57,438 nt of DNA from Ascidiaceihabitans sp. (GCA_029251465.1 JAQXDI010000084.1:1-57438); one strand, 5' to 3'. Numbered from the stretch's first letter, positions 15,465-25,506 are shown. Notes: generated by a model not told the origin, from the sequence alone. Made by a program: numbers and translations.

Positions 15465-17303
15465 ATGCCCCCCGAAACTGCTGTTACTCCGCCCGATCAA
15501 GCGCCTGCACTTAGTGAAAACGAGCGCGCGCGCGCCTCTGGCATTCGCACCTTGCGCAAAGTTGCGCCCTATCTTTGGCCCGCCGACAAAGCATGGGTGA
15601 AACGGCGCGTTGTTTGGGCGATGATCGCGTTGTTTGTGTCCAAACTGGTTGCCATTGGCACGCCGTTCATCTTTGGACGCGCCGTTGATGCGATGGGCGG
15701 CGACGGGGTGAACCCGCTGGCGTTGGGCGCGATTGGCCTGACCGTTGCCTACGGGCTGGGGCGGGTTTTTAACGTTGGGTTTCAACAGCTTCGCGATGCC
15801 ATCTTTGCGCCTGTGGCACAACGTGCGCTGCGGATGTTGGCGCTAGAAACGTTTGAGCACATTCACCGCCTGTCCATGCGTTATCACATCACCCGCAAGA
15901 CTGGCGGGCTGAGCCGGATCATCGAACGTGGTGTCACAGGCGTCGAATTTTTGCTGCGGTTCTTGCTGTTTTCCATTGGGCCATTGATTTTGGAATTGCT
16001 GATGATTTCGGTCATCTTCGCCTTGTATTTTGACATGTGGTATCTGGCAGTTTTGGGCGTCACGATTTCGCTGTATGTCTGGTTCACGTTTCAGGTCACG
16101 GAATGGCGGGTCAAACTGCGCAAAGTGATGAACGACCAAGACACGGACGCCAATCAAAAGGCCATCGACAGCCTGCTGAACTACGAAACGGTCAAGTATT
16201 TCGGGGCCGAAGGGCGCGAAGCGGCGCGGTATGACAGCGCAATGGAGCAATACGAGGCGGCAGCGCTTAAGACGTCGTATTCGCTGGCGGGCCTGAACTT
16301 TGGACAGTCATTTATCATCACTTGCGGTCTTGTCGGTGTGATGGTTCTGGCGGCTGTCGGGGTGCAAAATGACGCGCTGTCGGTTGGTGATTTTGTCATG
16401 GTCAATGCCTACATGATCCAGATCACGCTGCCGCTGAATTTTCTGGGCACAGTTTACCGCGAAATCCGTCAGGCGCTGGTCGACATGGGCGAAATGTTTG
16501 ACCTGCTGGAACAGCCTGCCGAGGTCAAGGACGCCCCTGATGCCAAGGAATTGGTGGTCACCGGCGGGCGGATCGAACTGGACAACGTGCATTTTGGCTA
16601 CGATCCACAGCGTGCGATCCTCAAAGGGGTTTCAGTTGTTGCCGAACCAGGTGAAATGGTGGCGATTGTCGGGTCCACTGGGTCGGGTAAATCCACCATC
16701 GGGCGGTTGTTGTTCCGGTTTTACGACGTGGGCGACGGAGCGTTGCGGATCGACGGGCAGGACGTGCGCGATGTGACGCAAACCAGCCTGCATGCGGCCA
16801 TCGGCGTCGTGCCGCAGGACACGGTGCTGTTCAACGACACGATCCGCTACAACATCGCCTACGGGCGGGACGGGGCAAGCGTAGAGCAGATCGAAGAGGT
16901 TGCGCGTGCTGCCCAAATCCACGACTTCATCGTTTCGCTGCCGGACGGGTACGAGACGACCGTTGGCGAGCGTGGGCTGAAGCTGTCAGGGGGCGAAAAG
17001 CAACGAGTGGGCATCGCGCGAACTCTGCTCAAGGACCCTGCGATTTTGCTGCTGGACGAGGCGACCTCGGCGCTGGATTCTGAGACTGAACAAGACATCA
17101 AAGAGGCGTTGATGCGGGTTGGTCGCGGGCGTACGGTTTTGACGATCGCGCATCGCCTAAGTACGATTGCCGAGGCAGATCGGATCGTGGTTTTGGAGCA
17201 GGGCGAGATTGTCGAGACTGGCACGCACGATGCATTGATTGCGCGCAACGGCCGGTATGCGCAGCTGTGGCATCGCCAGCAAGCTGATGAAATGGTCGCC
17301 TAA
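15465..17303 (+). CDS. Atm1-type ABC exporter (permease fused to ATPase)
   Basis: The 612-residue half-transporter has a six-helix membrane domain at about 45-340 and an ATPase domain at 370-600. Walker A is GSTGSGKST, the signature is LSGGEKQRVGIAR, Walker B is AILLLDEATSALD, and the H-loop is IAHRLSTI. SIGPLILELLMISVIFALYF and NYETVKYFGAEGREAARYD are characteristic of the Atm1/ABCB7 group, whose bacterial members export glutathione-related sulfur compounds or metal conjugates. It acts as a homodimer in the inner membrane. AGGA precedes the ATG. It is followed by a palindromic repeat that may end its transcript. Confidence 0.88.
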   Translation: MPPETAVTPPDQAPALSENERARASGIRTLRKVAPYLWPADKAWVKRRVVWAMIALFVSKLVAIGTPFIFGRAVDAMGGDGVNPLALGAIGLTVAYGLGRVFNVGFQQLRDAIFAPVAQRALRMLALETFEHIHRLSMRYHITRKTGGLSRIIERGVTGVEFLLRFLLFSIGPLILELLMISVIFALYFDMWYLAVLGVTISLYVWFTFQVTEWRVKLRKVMNDQDTDANQKAIDSLLNYETVKYFGAEGREAARYDSAMEQYEAAALKTSYSLAGLNFGQSFIITCGLVGVMVLAAVGVQNDALSVGDFVMVNAYMIQITLPLNFLGTVYREIRQALVDMGEMFDLLEQPAEVKDAPDAKELVVTGGRIELDNVHFGYDPQRAILKGVSVVAEPGEMVAIVGSTGSGKSTIGRLLFRFYDVGDGALRIDGQDVRDVTQTSLHAAIGVVPQDTVLFNDTIRYNIAYGRDGASVEQIEEVARAAQIHDFIVSLPDGYETTVGERGLKLSGGEKQRVGIARTLLKDPAILLLDEATSALDSETEQDIKEALMRVGRGRTVLTIAHRLSTIAEADRIVVLEQGEIVETGTHDALIARNGRYAQLWHRQQADEMVA

Positions 17304-17311
17304 AGCGAAGG

Positions 17312-17330
17312 TGGTGGGCGACACGCCCAC
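17312..17330. repeat. Palindromic dispersed repeat, copy 1
   Basis: The 19 bases TGGTGGGCGACACGCCCAC contain the inverted repeat GTGGGCG-ACA-CGCCCAC. The pairing extends to GGTGGGCG/CGCCCACC at this copy. The identical 19-mer occurs at 26999-27017, both times in the short gap after a plus-strand gene facing a minus-strand gene, followed by C/T-TTAC. It probably acts as a bidirectional terminator and resembles repetitive extragenic palindromes. Confidence 0.75.
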
Positions 17331-17337
17331 CTTACGT

Positions 17338-17733
17338 TCAATCCGCAGCGATGGCTTTGTTGGTCAAATTGTCGAGCGCGCCGGTCATTTTGATTAAGAT
17401 CTCGGCGTCGCTGGGCACGCTGTGAGTGGCCGCAATTTCTGTAGGCGCGTGGTAGCTGAGGTGCACGTCACCAGATGCATTTTGATAGCAGACCACCCGC
17501 AACGGTAAATCCAGACCAGCCGTTTGTGCAGCCTGCATCAACGGCGTTCCCAGCATCGGATTGCCGAACATCAACATCTGCGTCGGTCGCAAGACTTGAT
17601 CGACGGACGCCGCCCCTTTGGCGTGATCAACACGGGCAAACACGACGGCTCCGGCCCCTTTGATCGCCGCCTCTAGGCGGTCCAACGTGACGTCCACGGA
17701 ATGCGGGCTAGGTTTCGTAATCAGTTGGGTCAT
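17338..17733 (-). CDS. DUF302 domain protein
   Basis: The 131-residue protein shows the DUF302 fold: VDVTLDRLEAAIKGAGAVVFARVDHA at the start (quoted here in part: LEAAIKGAGAVVFARVDHA), then MLMFGNPMLGTPLMQAAQTA, a dimer-forming motif, and LPLRVVCYQNASGDVHLSY. The function of the family is unestablished. AAGGA lies eight bases before the ATG (17731-17733). It is encoded convergently with the Atm1-type exporter and about 90 bases from the end of the RND permease gene, on the same strand. Confidence 0.87.
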   Translation of the reverse strand: MTQLITKPSPHSVDVTLDRLEAAIKGAGAVVFARVDHAKGAASVDQVLRPTQMLMFGNPMLGTPLMQAAQTAGLDLPLRVVCYQNASGDVHLSYHAPTEIAATHSVPSDAEILIKMTGALDNLTNKAIAAD

Positions 17734-17819
17734 TCAGAGATCCTTTGTGTTGCCTTGAACGCGCAAGACAACACAATCGATCCGGAATGTCCCATCACTT
17801 TGATGTTAAGCGCGGCGGT

Positions 17820-20800
17820 CTATTCAGCCGCGCGCAGAGACACAGGCAAGTCTGCCACGTCGCCATCAAAATCCCAAATCAACTCACGGTTTTCAGAGTG
17901 TTTTGACTGCCGTTGCAGGGCCCAATCACGTGCGGAATTGCTGGCGCGCCCCAAGGACAGCTTGCCAAGAAGTTGCGCAAACCACAGCACGTAGGTCGTG
18001 GCCCAGACGCGCATCGCCAGCAAGGACGGCGTGATCATCAGGGTCAATACTGTCGCGATCCCAAGGCCAAAGACCACGGCTGTTGCCAGCTGTTTCCACC
18101 ACAGGGCAGTGGGGCTGTCGACGGTGTATCCGCCTGCGCCAAAATCCAGTGACAGCCCAAACATCATCGGAGCAAGGCCCGCCATTGTCGTGATCGTTGT
18201 CAGCAAAACCGGGCGAATGCGATCTTGTGCGGTGCGGATAATTGCCTCGATCCGCGGCATGTAGCGTTCGTATTCCTGATAGGTGTCGATCAAAACAATG
18301 TTGTTGTTCACAACGATCCCTGCTAGCGCGACAATCCCCGTGCCCGTCATAATGATCGAGAAAGGTTGATCCATCACCAGCATCCCGATCAGCACGCCAG
18401 TTGTCGACAGGATCACCGCTGCAAGAACGAGGATAGCGTTGTAAAAGCTGTTGAACTGCGCGAGCAGAATGATGAACATCAGCCCCAGCGCACCCATAAA
18501 GGCGTTGGCAAGGAACGCGCCGGATTCTGCTTGGTCTTCTTGATCGCCCGTCCATTCATGGGTCAAACCATTGGCAAATGGCTTGGTTTCCAACCACTTA
18601 TCAAGCTGGGCAATGCGTTCGCCCGGATTAACAGGGATCATGCGCAGCGCGCCGGAATTCAGGTCACTTTGCAGGTTCACCGAAGGATCCGTTTGGTCCA
18701 GAACGGCATAGGTTTTGCCATCCACGGCCGTCACATCCGCGAGGTCAGACGGCAGCAATGTCGCCACGATTTGCTCGACCTCTGCGCCATCGACATCAAC
18801 CGATCGGATCAATTTTTGCAAGCCTGCTGTCACGTCGGCTTTGATGTCAAAGAACCGCTTTTGATCGATACGGCTGACTTCGGCGAGCTTGGGGACAGGC
18901 GTGCGGGTGATGAAATTGGCAAGCGGAACAAGGCCATCTGCTGTGCGTACCTTGAGCGTATCAAGAGTGCTGAGAACCCGGTCTTTTTCGGGCAGGCGCA
19001 CGCGAATTTCAATTTCCTCGTCAGAGGAATCAACGCGCATCGTGTCGAGCAAAATGCCGCGCGTGACCAGCTGAACCATGGCCCCGACTGTGGCCACGTC
19101 CGCGCCGTAGCGACCGGCTTTTTCGACGTCCACGTTGATCTGCCAATCGATGCCGGGCAGGGGGCGTGTGTCTTCGATCAGGGCCAAGCCGGGGGTCGCG
19201 TCGAACTGTTGGCGCGCCAGCGATGTCGCCGTTATCAGGTCGTCCCAATTGTCGCCCTTGATCCGCAAATGCACGGGTTTGCCGCTTGCAGGACCGCGCG
19301 AAAGATTGAGGATTTCGACCTTGATACCGGGCAACGTCGCGAGCGATACCATCAGTTCGTCGATGACCGTGTCGCCGTCAAATGCCTCGGCCTTAACCTC
19401 TTGGTTGACGGTGTAGCCGATGAACGGAATGGTGAACCATGGCTTGGTCGCGTTCGGGCGATCTTCCCACGGAATCGTTTCCAGTTGGATCTGACCAATG
19501 GTGTCTTTTGGGGCCTGCGCCCCGCCTGTGTTGGCGTTCAAGCCACCGTTACCCGCAAAGGAAAATGCTGTGTCGATGCCAGGGTGTAGGCGTACGATGT
19601 CTTCTGCCTGACGGACCAGATCATCCTTTTCTTGCAATGACAGATTGCCCCGCGCAAGGACGTAAACGATGGCCTGTTCAGGTTCGGATTCTACAAAGAA
19701 TTCAACGCCTTTGTTGTTGTTGGTAAAGTAGATCATCGTGACCCCAACGAACACAAACACGAAGCCTGCCATGACCAGCGGCATAATCGGATTGCCGACA
19801 ATGAATTCCATGAGATGCCCAAAGCCCGAGCGTTTGTAGCCTGAGCGCACGGTCTTGTGACGCTTGCCGATCAGGCGTTGCAGCAACCATGCGCCGCCGC
19901 GTCCAAGACGGGGAAGGAACGCGAAAACCGCGCACATTGCGATCAGGATGCTGCCCAATGCGACAAAGCCCAAGAACACAACGCCGACGCCTAAAATGAA
20001 GACAGTCAAGAATGTCGGAACGACACTGCCAATGATGTTAAGGCCGTCCAGATTTGCGAACTCCATCGAGATAATGCCGAACAATGCACCAATGCCGAGA
20101 CCCGCAAATGGCACGATGCCTGCGATCAACGGCAGCAGCAGATTGATCAGCAAAGGCAGCCGCGCAACGGCGTTCACACTGTTACGAACCACGTCGATCA
20201 GACGGCCAATCACACCGCCCATAACGGGCAGGTAGACAAGGGCGACAACCAGCGACGCGCTCAGAACAAAGATCAGTGTGACGGGCAGCATCCCCATGAA
20301 TTGTCCCGGAACGCCGGGCCAAAACAGCATCGGCAGGAACGCGCAAAGAGTTGTGGCGGTTGATGAAATCACTGGCCAGAACATCCGCTTGGCTGAATCG
20401 ACGTAAGAGGCCATCGGACCCGCCCCTTCGGCCTGTCGTTTGTCAGCGTATTCGACCACCACGATTGCACCATCCACCAGCATGCCAACGGCCAAAATCA
20501 GGCCAAACATCACGATGTTCGAGATCGAAATGCCCATGACGGCAAGCATCGCAAAACACAGCAGGAATGACGTTGGAATGGCGAAACCAACCAGCAACGC
20601 GGCGCGCAAGCCAAGGGCCGCTAGCACCACGATCATCACCAATGCGATGGCGGTAAACACCGATCCTTGCAGCTGTTTGACCATCGAATCCACGACGCGC
20701 GATTGGTCATTTGACGTGCCAACTTCGACCGCCGCGATCAAACCTTCGGGCCACTCAGCAGAGCGGTCCGCGACGATCTGTTTCACGGTTGTGGCCGTGT

Positions 20801-21677
20801 CGATCAGGTTAAAGCCTTTGCGTTTGACGACTTGCAGCGCGACGGTGTCATCGCCGTTAAAACGGGCCGTGGCCTCGCGATCCTCGAACGTCAGATTGAT
20901 CTGTGCAAGATCGCCAAGGGTCACAACGCGGTCGCCATTGGTCTTGACCGGCAGGTTGTAGACGTCGCGCGGCTCGGTGAAGGACGACGGGATTTTGACG
21001 GAAAACGTGCCTTGATCCGTGCTGACCTCGCCCGCTGCAATCAGCTGGTTGTTGTTCTGCACAACGTTGATCAATTCGCCTGCGGTGACGTTGTAAGCCT
21101 CAAGGCGCAAGGGGTCGATGACCACTTCTAACATCTCGTCGCGGTTGCCGGTGATCGCGGCCTCAAGAACTGCATCCAGTGCCTCAATTTCATCCTGCAA
21201 CTCTTTGGCAACACGTGCCATTGTGCGTTCAGGCACTGGGCCGGACAGGTTCACAATGATGATCGGGAATTCGGAAAAGTTGAACTCGGTGATCGAATAT
21301 TGGTCGGCACCTGACGGAAACTCGGCCTCGGCGTTGCTCATGGCGGTGCGCGCGTCTGCCATGACTTGGGTTTTGTCCCAGCCAAATTCGAATTCCAGCA
21401 CCACGTTGGCATAGTTTTCTGCCGCCGTTCCGGTCATCTTTTTCAGGCCGGACAGATCAGCAAATTCGTTTTCCATCGGTTTGACCAACAGGGTTTCACT
21501 GTCAGTGGCAGAAATGCCGGGAAAGGGGACAGACACAATCAGCATCGGGATTTCGATGTCTGGTTCGCCTTCTTTCGGCAGGGTGGAATAGGCAAAACCC
21601 CCGACCAAAATCGAGAGCACCACAAAGGCGATGACCATGCGGGCGCGCGAGGCGGCCCAATCGACGAGACCGGTCAT
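17820..21677 (-). CDS. RND-family efflux permease, enlarged (1285 residues)
   Basis: This is the proton-driven inner-membrane pump of a tripartite efflux system. Family features include the N-terminal helix with TLPKEGEPDIEIP, the TM4 charge motif VGMLVDGAIVVVEYADKR near residue 395, and the C-terminal half with GIVALAGIVVNNNIVLIDTY. RND pumps usually have 1020-1060 residues. Here about 120 extra, mostly hydrophobic residues sit between the end of the first helix bundle (LVYLPVMGGVIGRL, ~490) and the seventh canonical helix (~630), enough for three or four additional helices. The start overlaps the end of the adaptor gene by four bases, and no outer-membrane channel gene is nearby. Confidence 0.9.
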   Translation of the reverse strand: MTGLVDWAASRARMVIAFVVLSILVGGFAYSTLPKEGEPDIEIPMLIVSVPFPGISATDSETLLVKPMENEFADLSGLKKMTGTAAENYANVVLEFEFGWDKTQVMADARTAMSNAEAEFPSGADQYSITEFNFSEFPIIIVNLSGPVPERTMARVAKELQDEIEALDAVLEAAITGNRDEMLEVVIDPLRLEAYNVTAGELINVVQNNNQLIAAGEVSTDQGTFSVKIPSSFTEPRDVYNLPVKTNGDRVVTLGDLAQINLTFEDREATARFNGDDTVALQVVKRKGFNLIDTATTVKQIVADRSAEWPEGLIAAVEVGTSNDQSRVVDSMVKQLQGSVFTAIALVMIVVLAALGLRAALLVGFAIPTSFLLCFAMLAVMGISISNIVMFGLILAVGMLVDGAIVVVEYADKRQAEGAGPMASYVDSAKRMFWPVISSTATTLCAFLPMLFWPGVPGQFMGMLPVTLIFVLSASLVVALVYLPVMGGVIGRLIDVVRNSVNAVARLPLLINLLLPLIAGIVPFAGLGIGALFGIISMEFANLDGLNIIGSVVPTFLTVFILGVGVVFLGFVALGSILIAMCAVFAFLPRLGRGGAWLLQRLIGKRHKTVRSGYKRSGFGHLMEFIVGNPIMPLVMAGFVFVFVGVTMIYFTNNNKGVEFFVESEPEQAIVYVLARGNLSLQEKDDLVRQAEDIVRLHPGIDTAFSFAGNGGLNANTGGAQAPKDTIGQIQLETIPWEDRPNATKPWFTIPFIGYTVNQEVKAEAFDGDTVIDELMVSLATLPGIKVEILNLSRGPASGKPVHLRIKGDNWDDLITATSLARQQFDATPGLALIEDTRPLPGIDWQINVDVEKAGRYGADVATVGAMVQLVTRGILLDTMRVDSSDEEIEIRVRLPEKDRVLSTLDTLKVRTADGLVPLANFITRTPVPKLAEVSRIDQKRFFDIKADVTAGLQKLIRSVDVDGAEVEQIVATLLPSDLADVTAVDGKTYAVLDQTDPSVNLQSDLNSGALRMIPVNPGERIAQLDKWLETKPFANGLTHEWTGDQEDQAESGAFLANAFMGALGLMFIILLAQFNSFYNAILVLAAVILSTTGVLIGMLVMDQPFSIIMTGTGIVALAGIVVNNNIVLIDTYQEYERYMPRIEAIIRTAQDRIRPVLLTTITTMAGLAPMMFGLSLDFGAGGYTVDSPTALWWKQLATAVVFGLGIATVLTLMITPSLLAMRVWATTYVLWFAQLLGKLSLGRASNSARDWALQRQSKHSENRELIWDFDGDVADLPVSLRAAE

Positions 21678-22960
21678 TGCGTGACCTTGCGGAATGTGGG
21701 CGCGACTTTTACGCCGGCGGTTACGTAGTCTTGGCCGACGACGATAACGTCCAGTGTGTCAGGCAAGCCTGCCAACCAAACACCATCGACCGTGTCGCGC
21801 AGCATTTCGACCTGGTGGAATTGCACGATGCCGTCGTCATCCACCGCCCGCAGGCCCAATGCGCCGTCGTTGTTCAGTGTCAGGGCAGAACCGGGCACCA
21901 GATGCGCCTGTGCGCCAGCTGCACCAATCAAGATTTCTGCGGTTTGGCCGTCGCGGATTTTCAGCTCTTTGTTTGGCACTTCGATTTCGACGCGGAATGT
22001 GCGTGTGGTCGGATCTGCGCTGCGGCTCAGGAATGTGACTTTGCCGACAACTTGCGCGCCACCTGCGGCCAAACGCGCACCAGCAGTTGCACCCAATTCG
22101 ATACGATCAACTTCGGTTTCCGGGGCGAATGCGACCAATTTGATCGGGTCCAACTGAATGACGGTTGAGCACAACGATCCGGGCTGCAACAAGCTGCCCA
22201 ATTCCGCAGTGTCACTTTCTAGCAACCCTGCGAACGGCGCTTTGATATCCAGACGGGACAGTTCTTTTTGGGCGGCAGCAACGGTGGCTTGGGCAGATTC
22301 GATGCCGGCCGCAGCAGATTGAATGCCGGATCGCGCAGCACTTAGGCCAGAATTCGCAGCCTCGATGCTGGCTTCGGCCGCAGCGACTTGTGCGTTGGCG
22401 CTTTTGACGCGGGTGTCAGAGGCGAAACCATCAACGCTTAGCTTGGTGGCGGCGTTCTGGTTGGTCATTGCCTCTTCTAAAACGGCCTTGGCCTCTAGGA
22501 TGCGGGCGCGTGATTCTGGCACCTTGCTTTCCGCTTCGGACAGGCGGGCTCTGGCTTCGGCCAGACGTGCCTTGGCTTCGGCGAGGTTCGCGCCGCGGGT
22601 TCCCGGATCAAGCTGGCACAACAACTGGCCGGTCTCGACAAAGGTGCCTTTGCGCAAAGGGGCGGACAAAACTGTTGCGGATGTTTCTGATCGCACATCC
22701 ACTTGCCGCGCAGCTTGCGTTTGGCCCCGCAACACCACCGCACTATCAATTTTCTGTGCAACTGAATGCTGGGCGACAACCTTGATTAAATTTTTGGTTT
22801 TTGCCTCACGCGCCGGGTTTTCTGCGTCGTCGGTACCGTTTTGGGCGACGTCTGCGGGTTCACGTAACCCTAAAAACTCCAATGCTCTATCGCGTTCGAT
22901 AATCGCAAAATACAACAAGACCGCCACCGAAATTGCTGTAATTAAAGGAAAAATTCGCAT
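21674..22960 (-). CDS. RND efflux periplasmic adaptor subunit
   Basis: The 428-residue membrane-fusion protein links the RND pump to an outer-membrane channel. An N-terminal membrane anchor (MRIFPLITAISVAVLLYFAI) is followed by the lipoyl half-motif (VRSETSATVLSAPLRKGTFV). A long alpha-hairpin of Ala/Glu/Arg-rich repeats runs over about 120-225. The second lipoyl half (LDIKAPFAGLLESDTAELG) follows, then beta-barrel and membrane-proximal domains. GAGG lies seven bases before the ATG. It is the first gene of the efflux operon, coupled to the permease by a four-base overlap. No TetR or other regulator gene is adjacent. Confidence 0.9.
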   Translation of the reverse strand: MRIFPLITAISVAVLLYFAIIERDRALEFLGLREPADVAQNGTDDAENPAREAKTKNLIKVVAQHSVAQKIDSAVVLRGQTQAARQVDVRSETSATVLSAPLRKGTFVETGQLLCQLDPGTRGANLAEAKARLAEARARLSEAESKVPESRARILEAKAVLEEAMTNQNAATKLSVDGFASDTRVKSANAQVAAAEASIEAANSGLSAARSGIQSAAAGIESAQATVAAAQKELSRLDIKAPFAGLLESDTAELGSLLQPGSLCSTVIQLDPIKLVAFAPETEVDRIELGATAGARLAAGGAQVVGKVTFLSRSADPTTRTFRVEIEVPNKELKIRDGQTAEILIGAAGAQAHLVPGSALTLNNDGALGLRAVDDDGIVQFHQVEMLRDTVDGVWLAGLPDTLDVIVVGQDYVTAGVKVAPTFRKVTQ

Positions 22961-23037
22961 GTATCGCCTCGATTTGACTTTGCTTGGGCCCGAAATGTAG
23001 GTCCTGTGATACGCTAGATAGGTACTCTTGTGCGCTA

Positions 23038-23049
23038 AACTAACCAGTT
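23038..23049. promoter_or_regulatory. Short palindrome upstream of the RND efflux operon
   Basis: AACT-AACC-AGTT forms a four-base inverted repeat about 78 bases upstream of the adaptor start, in an otherwise gene-free 290-base gap between the divergent efflux operon and yfgM. It resembles TetR-type operators seen in front of RND pumps, but it is short and only suggestive. Confidence 0.2.
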
Positions 23050-23250
23050 CAGATTACTTTTTTCGCAAAGGGCTTGCAATGACCCAAAATTGCCAAAGGG
23101 TGCGACGTATCGCGGCGCTCAAATCCGCCCAATGACAATTGCGACCTCGCAGCCCTTGGCTTGGTGCTTTTGGCGGGTTAAGAGAGGCGTTAACGACCTT
23201 GAATAGGTCACGGGTTAGATCGTGCGCATCCAGCGCATTTGGGGATCAAA

Positions 23251-23943
23251 ATGAGCGACACAGACAGTTTCATCGAAGAGGTCAACGACGAAGTCCGCCG
23301 CGACAAGCTGTTTGCAGCGCTTCGTAAATACGGCTGGATCGGCGTTGTGGCCGTGCTGCTGCTGGTCGGCGGTGTTGGATATTCCGAAAACAACAAACGG
23401 ATTGCGCGCGGTCAAGCCGAGGCATTGGGCGACGGCATGATGAACGCGCTTGAGCTGAACGAGGCGGACGCCCGTGTCGCCGCACTGCAAACGGTTGAGG
23501 CTGGCGATCCTGCCGCCGGTGCTGTTCTGGCGTTCATGACTGCGGCGCAGCAAACTGATGCAGGGGATGCAGCAGGCGCGGCTGAAACGCTACAAACTGT
23601 GGCGAATACAAACGAGTTGCCGCTGATCTATCGCCAGATCGCAACATTCAAAGCGTTAGGCGTCAATGCCGCCAACCTTAGCCTCGAAGAGCGCGCGAAC
23701 GGTTACAGTGAATTGGCCCAGCCCGGCAACGCCCTGCGGCTTTTAGCCGAGGAACAATTGACGTTCATCGACATCGAACAAAGCAATACCGACAGCGCAA
23801 CCGAGCGTTTGCAAGCCATTCTGGACGACAGCGAAGTTACGGCAGACTTGCAACAGCGCGTCCTACAGGTGATGGTGGCCTTGGGGGTAGAACCCGACCT
23901 TAGCCAAGTGACCGGCGCAGCAGCCGCAGGCACTGGTAACTAG
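23251..23943 (+). CDS. YfgM-like TPR membrane protein (ancillary SecYEG translocon subunit family)
   Basis: The 230-residue protein has a short cytoplasmic N-terminus (MSDTDSFIEEVNDEVRRDKL), one membrane helix at about 27-48 (YGWIGVVAVLLLVGGVGYSE), and a periplasmic helical TPR-like domain. This matches the YfgM/DUF2133 family, which associates with the Sec translocon and periplasmic chaperones. The gene order yfgM-bamB-der is the same as in E. coli and supports the call. An in-frame TTG at 23239 exists, but the ATG gives the family N-terminus. Confidence 0.82.
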   Translation: MSDTDSFIEEVNDEVRRDKLFAALRKYGWIGVVAVLLLVGGVGYSENNKRIARGQAEALGDGMMNALELNEADARVAALQTVEAGDPAAGAVLAFMTAAQQTDAGDAAGAAETLQTVANTNELPLIYRQIATFKALGVNAANLSLEERANGYSELAQPGNALRLLAEEQLTFIDIEQSNTDSATERLQAILDDSEVTADLQQRVLQVMVALGVEPDLSQVTGAAAAGTGN

Positions 23944-24034
23944 CCACGAGCGACGACACGTTGCGCAACGATGCAATGACCAAAACGGTCACATCCTGCG
24001 CAAAAGACAGGACCGCAACAAAGCGAGCAGACCC

Positions 24035-25435
24035 ATGACGATGCGATCTAAATCCATTCGATTTAACACGGACCGATCAGACGCGGGCGCACGCCGCAGT
24101 GTGCGCAGACCTTCGTTTTTGACGGGGGCCGCTGTGGTGTCGGCCATTTTTCTAGGGGCCTGTTCAGAACCCGAAGTGATCCTGCAAGGCAAACGCGAAC
24201 CGCTGCGCTCTGTGCTGCAGGACCCTGCAGAACAAATCAACCTTGACGAAGTCGCCGCAAACCAAAGCCGCGCGATTTCACTGGGTAAAACCACGAATAA
24301 CGCCAGCTGGACCCATGGGACCGGCACGCAGACCTACCGCACGACGCACCCGGCACTGGGATCAGCGTTGCAATTGGCATGGTCCGCGAACATCGGGGCA
24401 GGCGACAGCCGCAAGCACCGTATCACCGCGGATCCGGTGTCGGACAAAGGCATAATCTACACGCTTGATGCCACATCGACAGTCACCGCAACGAACACCA
24501 GCGGCGCAACTGCTTGGTCCAAAGACATTCGCCCGCCTCGGGATTCCAAAGACGATGCGACAGGTGGCGGCTTGGCCGTGAACGAAGGCACGCTGTATGT
24601 GTCGTTGGGCTTTGGCGAATTGGTCGCAATGGACGCGGCAACCGGTGCTGTGCGCTGGCGCCAGCAGCTAAATGCGACGGGCTCGGGCCAACCAACAGTG
24701 TCTGGCAATCTGGTTTACGTGCTTGCGGGGGACGACACCGGCTGGGCACTTGATACCAAAACCGGACGGATCGAATGGCAAATCACAGGTGCTGCCAGCG
24801 TGTCAAACGTGCTAGGGGCACCGGCACCGGTTGTCGCGGATGATCTGGCGATCTTTGCCTTTGGGTCCGGCGAATTGCAGGCCGTGTTCCGTCGTGGTGG
24901 ATTGCGCCGCTGGGATGCGTCCATTTTGGGCGAACGCCCCGGGCGGGCTTTGTCGAACATCGATGACGTGACAGGTGCGCCGGTTGTGGACGGTTCCGTG
25001 CTGTATGCAGGCAACCAAGCTGGACGTATTGCCGCAATCAACGTGCGCAGTGGCGCGCGCCTTTGGACAGCCCGCGACGGGGCTGTCGGGCCGGTTTGGC
25101 CTGCGGGCGACAGCGTTTTTGCCGTGACCGATAAAAACGAGCTGGTGCGACTGGATGCCAACGACGGATCGCGTGTCTGGGGCGTACAACTGCCTAATTT
25201 TCTTAAGAATAAACCGCGCAAGACGGCCGAAATCTTTGCCCACCACGGGCCGATCGTGGCCGGTGGGCGGGTGATTGTCGCCTCAAACGACGGCATGTTG
25301 CGCAGTTTTGATCCGCGCGATGGGTCGTTGATTGCCTCTAGCGAAATACCGGGCGGGGCCACCACTGCAACTATCGTTGTCGGCAGCACGCTGTACGTGG
25401 TCGGGCGCAAAGGCCAACTGCACGCTTTCCGTTAG
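24035..25435 (+). CDS. bamB: Outer-membrane assembly lipoprotein BamB-like (PQQ-type beta-propeller)
   Basis: The product has 466 residues. A basic N-terminus leads to a lipoprotein signal ending in the lipobox LGAC (AIFLGACSEPEV). The rest is a repeated Trp-docking beta-propeller (AMDAATGAVRWRQQLNATGS, ALDTKTGRIEWQITGAASVS, AINVRSGARLWTARDG, RSFDPRDGSLIAS). BamB is part of the BAM complex that inserts outer-membrane proteins. Length is above E. coli BamB (392) mainly because of the N-terminal extension. It lies between yfgM and der, as in many proteobacteria. A second ATG two codons in is an alternative start. Confidence 0.88.
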   Translation: MTMRSKSIRFNTDRSDAGARRSVRRPSFLTGAAVVSAIFLGACSEPEVILQGKREPLRSVLQDPAEQINLDEVAANQSRAISLGKTTNNASWTHGTGTQTYRTTHPALGSALQLAWSANIGAGDSRKHRITADPVSDKGIIYTLDATSTVTATNTSGATAWSKDIRPPRDSKDDATGGGLAVNEGTLYVSLGFGELVAMDAATGAVRWRQQLNATGSGQPTVSGNLVYVLAGDDTGWALDTKTGRIEWQITGAASVSNVLGAPAPVVADDLAIFAFGSGELQAVFRRGGLRRWDASILGERPGRALSNIDDVTGAPVVDGSVLYAGNQAGRIAAINVRSGARLWTARDGAVGPVWPAGDSVFAVTDKNELVRLDANDGSRVWGVQLPNFLKNKPRKTAEIFAHHGPIVAGGRVIVASNDGMLRSFDPRDGSLIASSEIPGGATTATIVVGSTLYVVGRKGQLHAFR

Positions 25436-25506
25436 ACGCGATATAGTCTAAGGCAGCGTTTCGAGCCGCGTCTGTGCGGCTCACCCAGTTATTCGGAGCG
25501 GACCAG

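Noticed and set aside
18366..19589. 407-residue plus-strand frame opposite the RND permease
   Set aside because: It is antisense to a gene with clear family motifs; such frames arise readily in GC-rich coding sequence and the translation has no recognisable domain.
23175..23195. Possible CtrA site (TTAA...TTAA) before yfgM
   Set aside because: The spacing between TTAA half-sites is eight bases, not the seven of the CtrA consensus.
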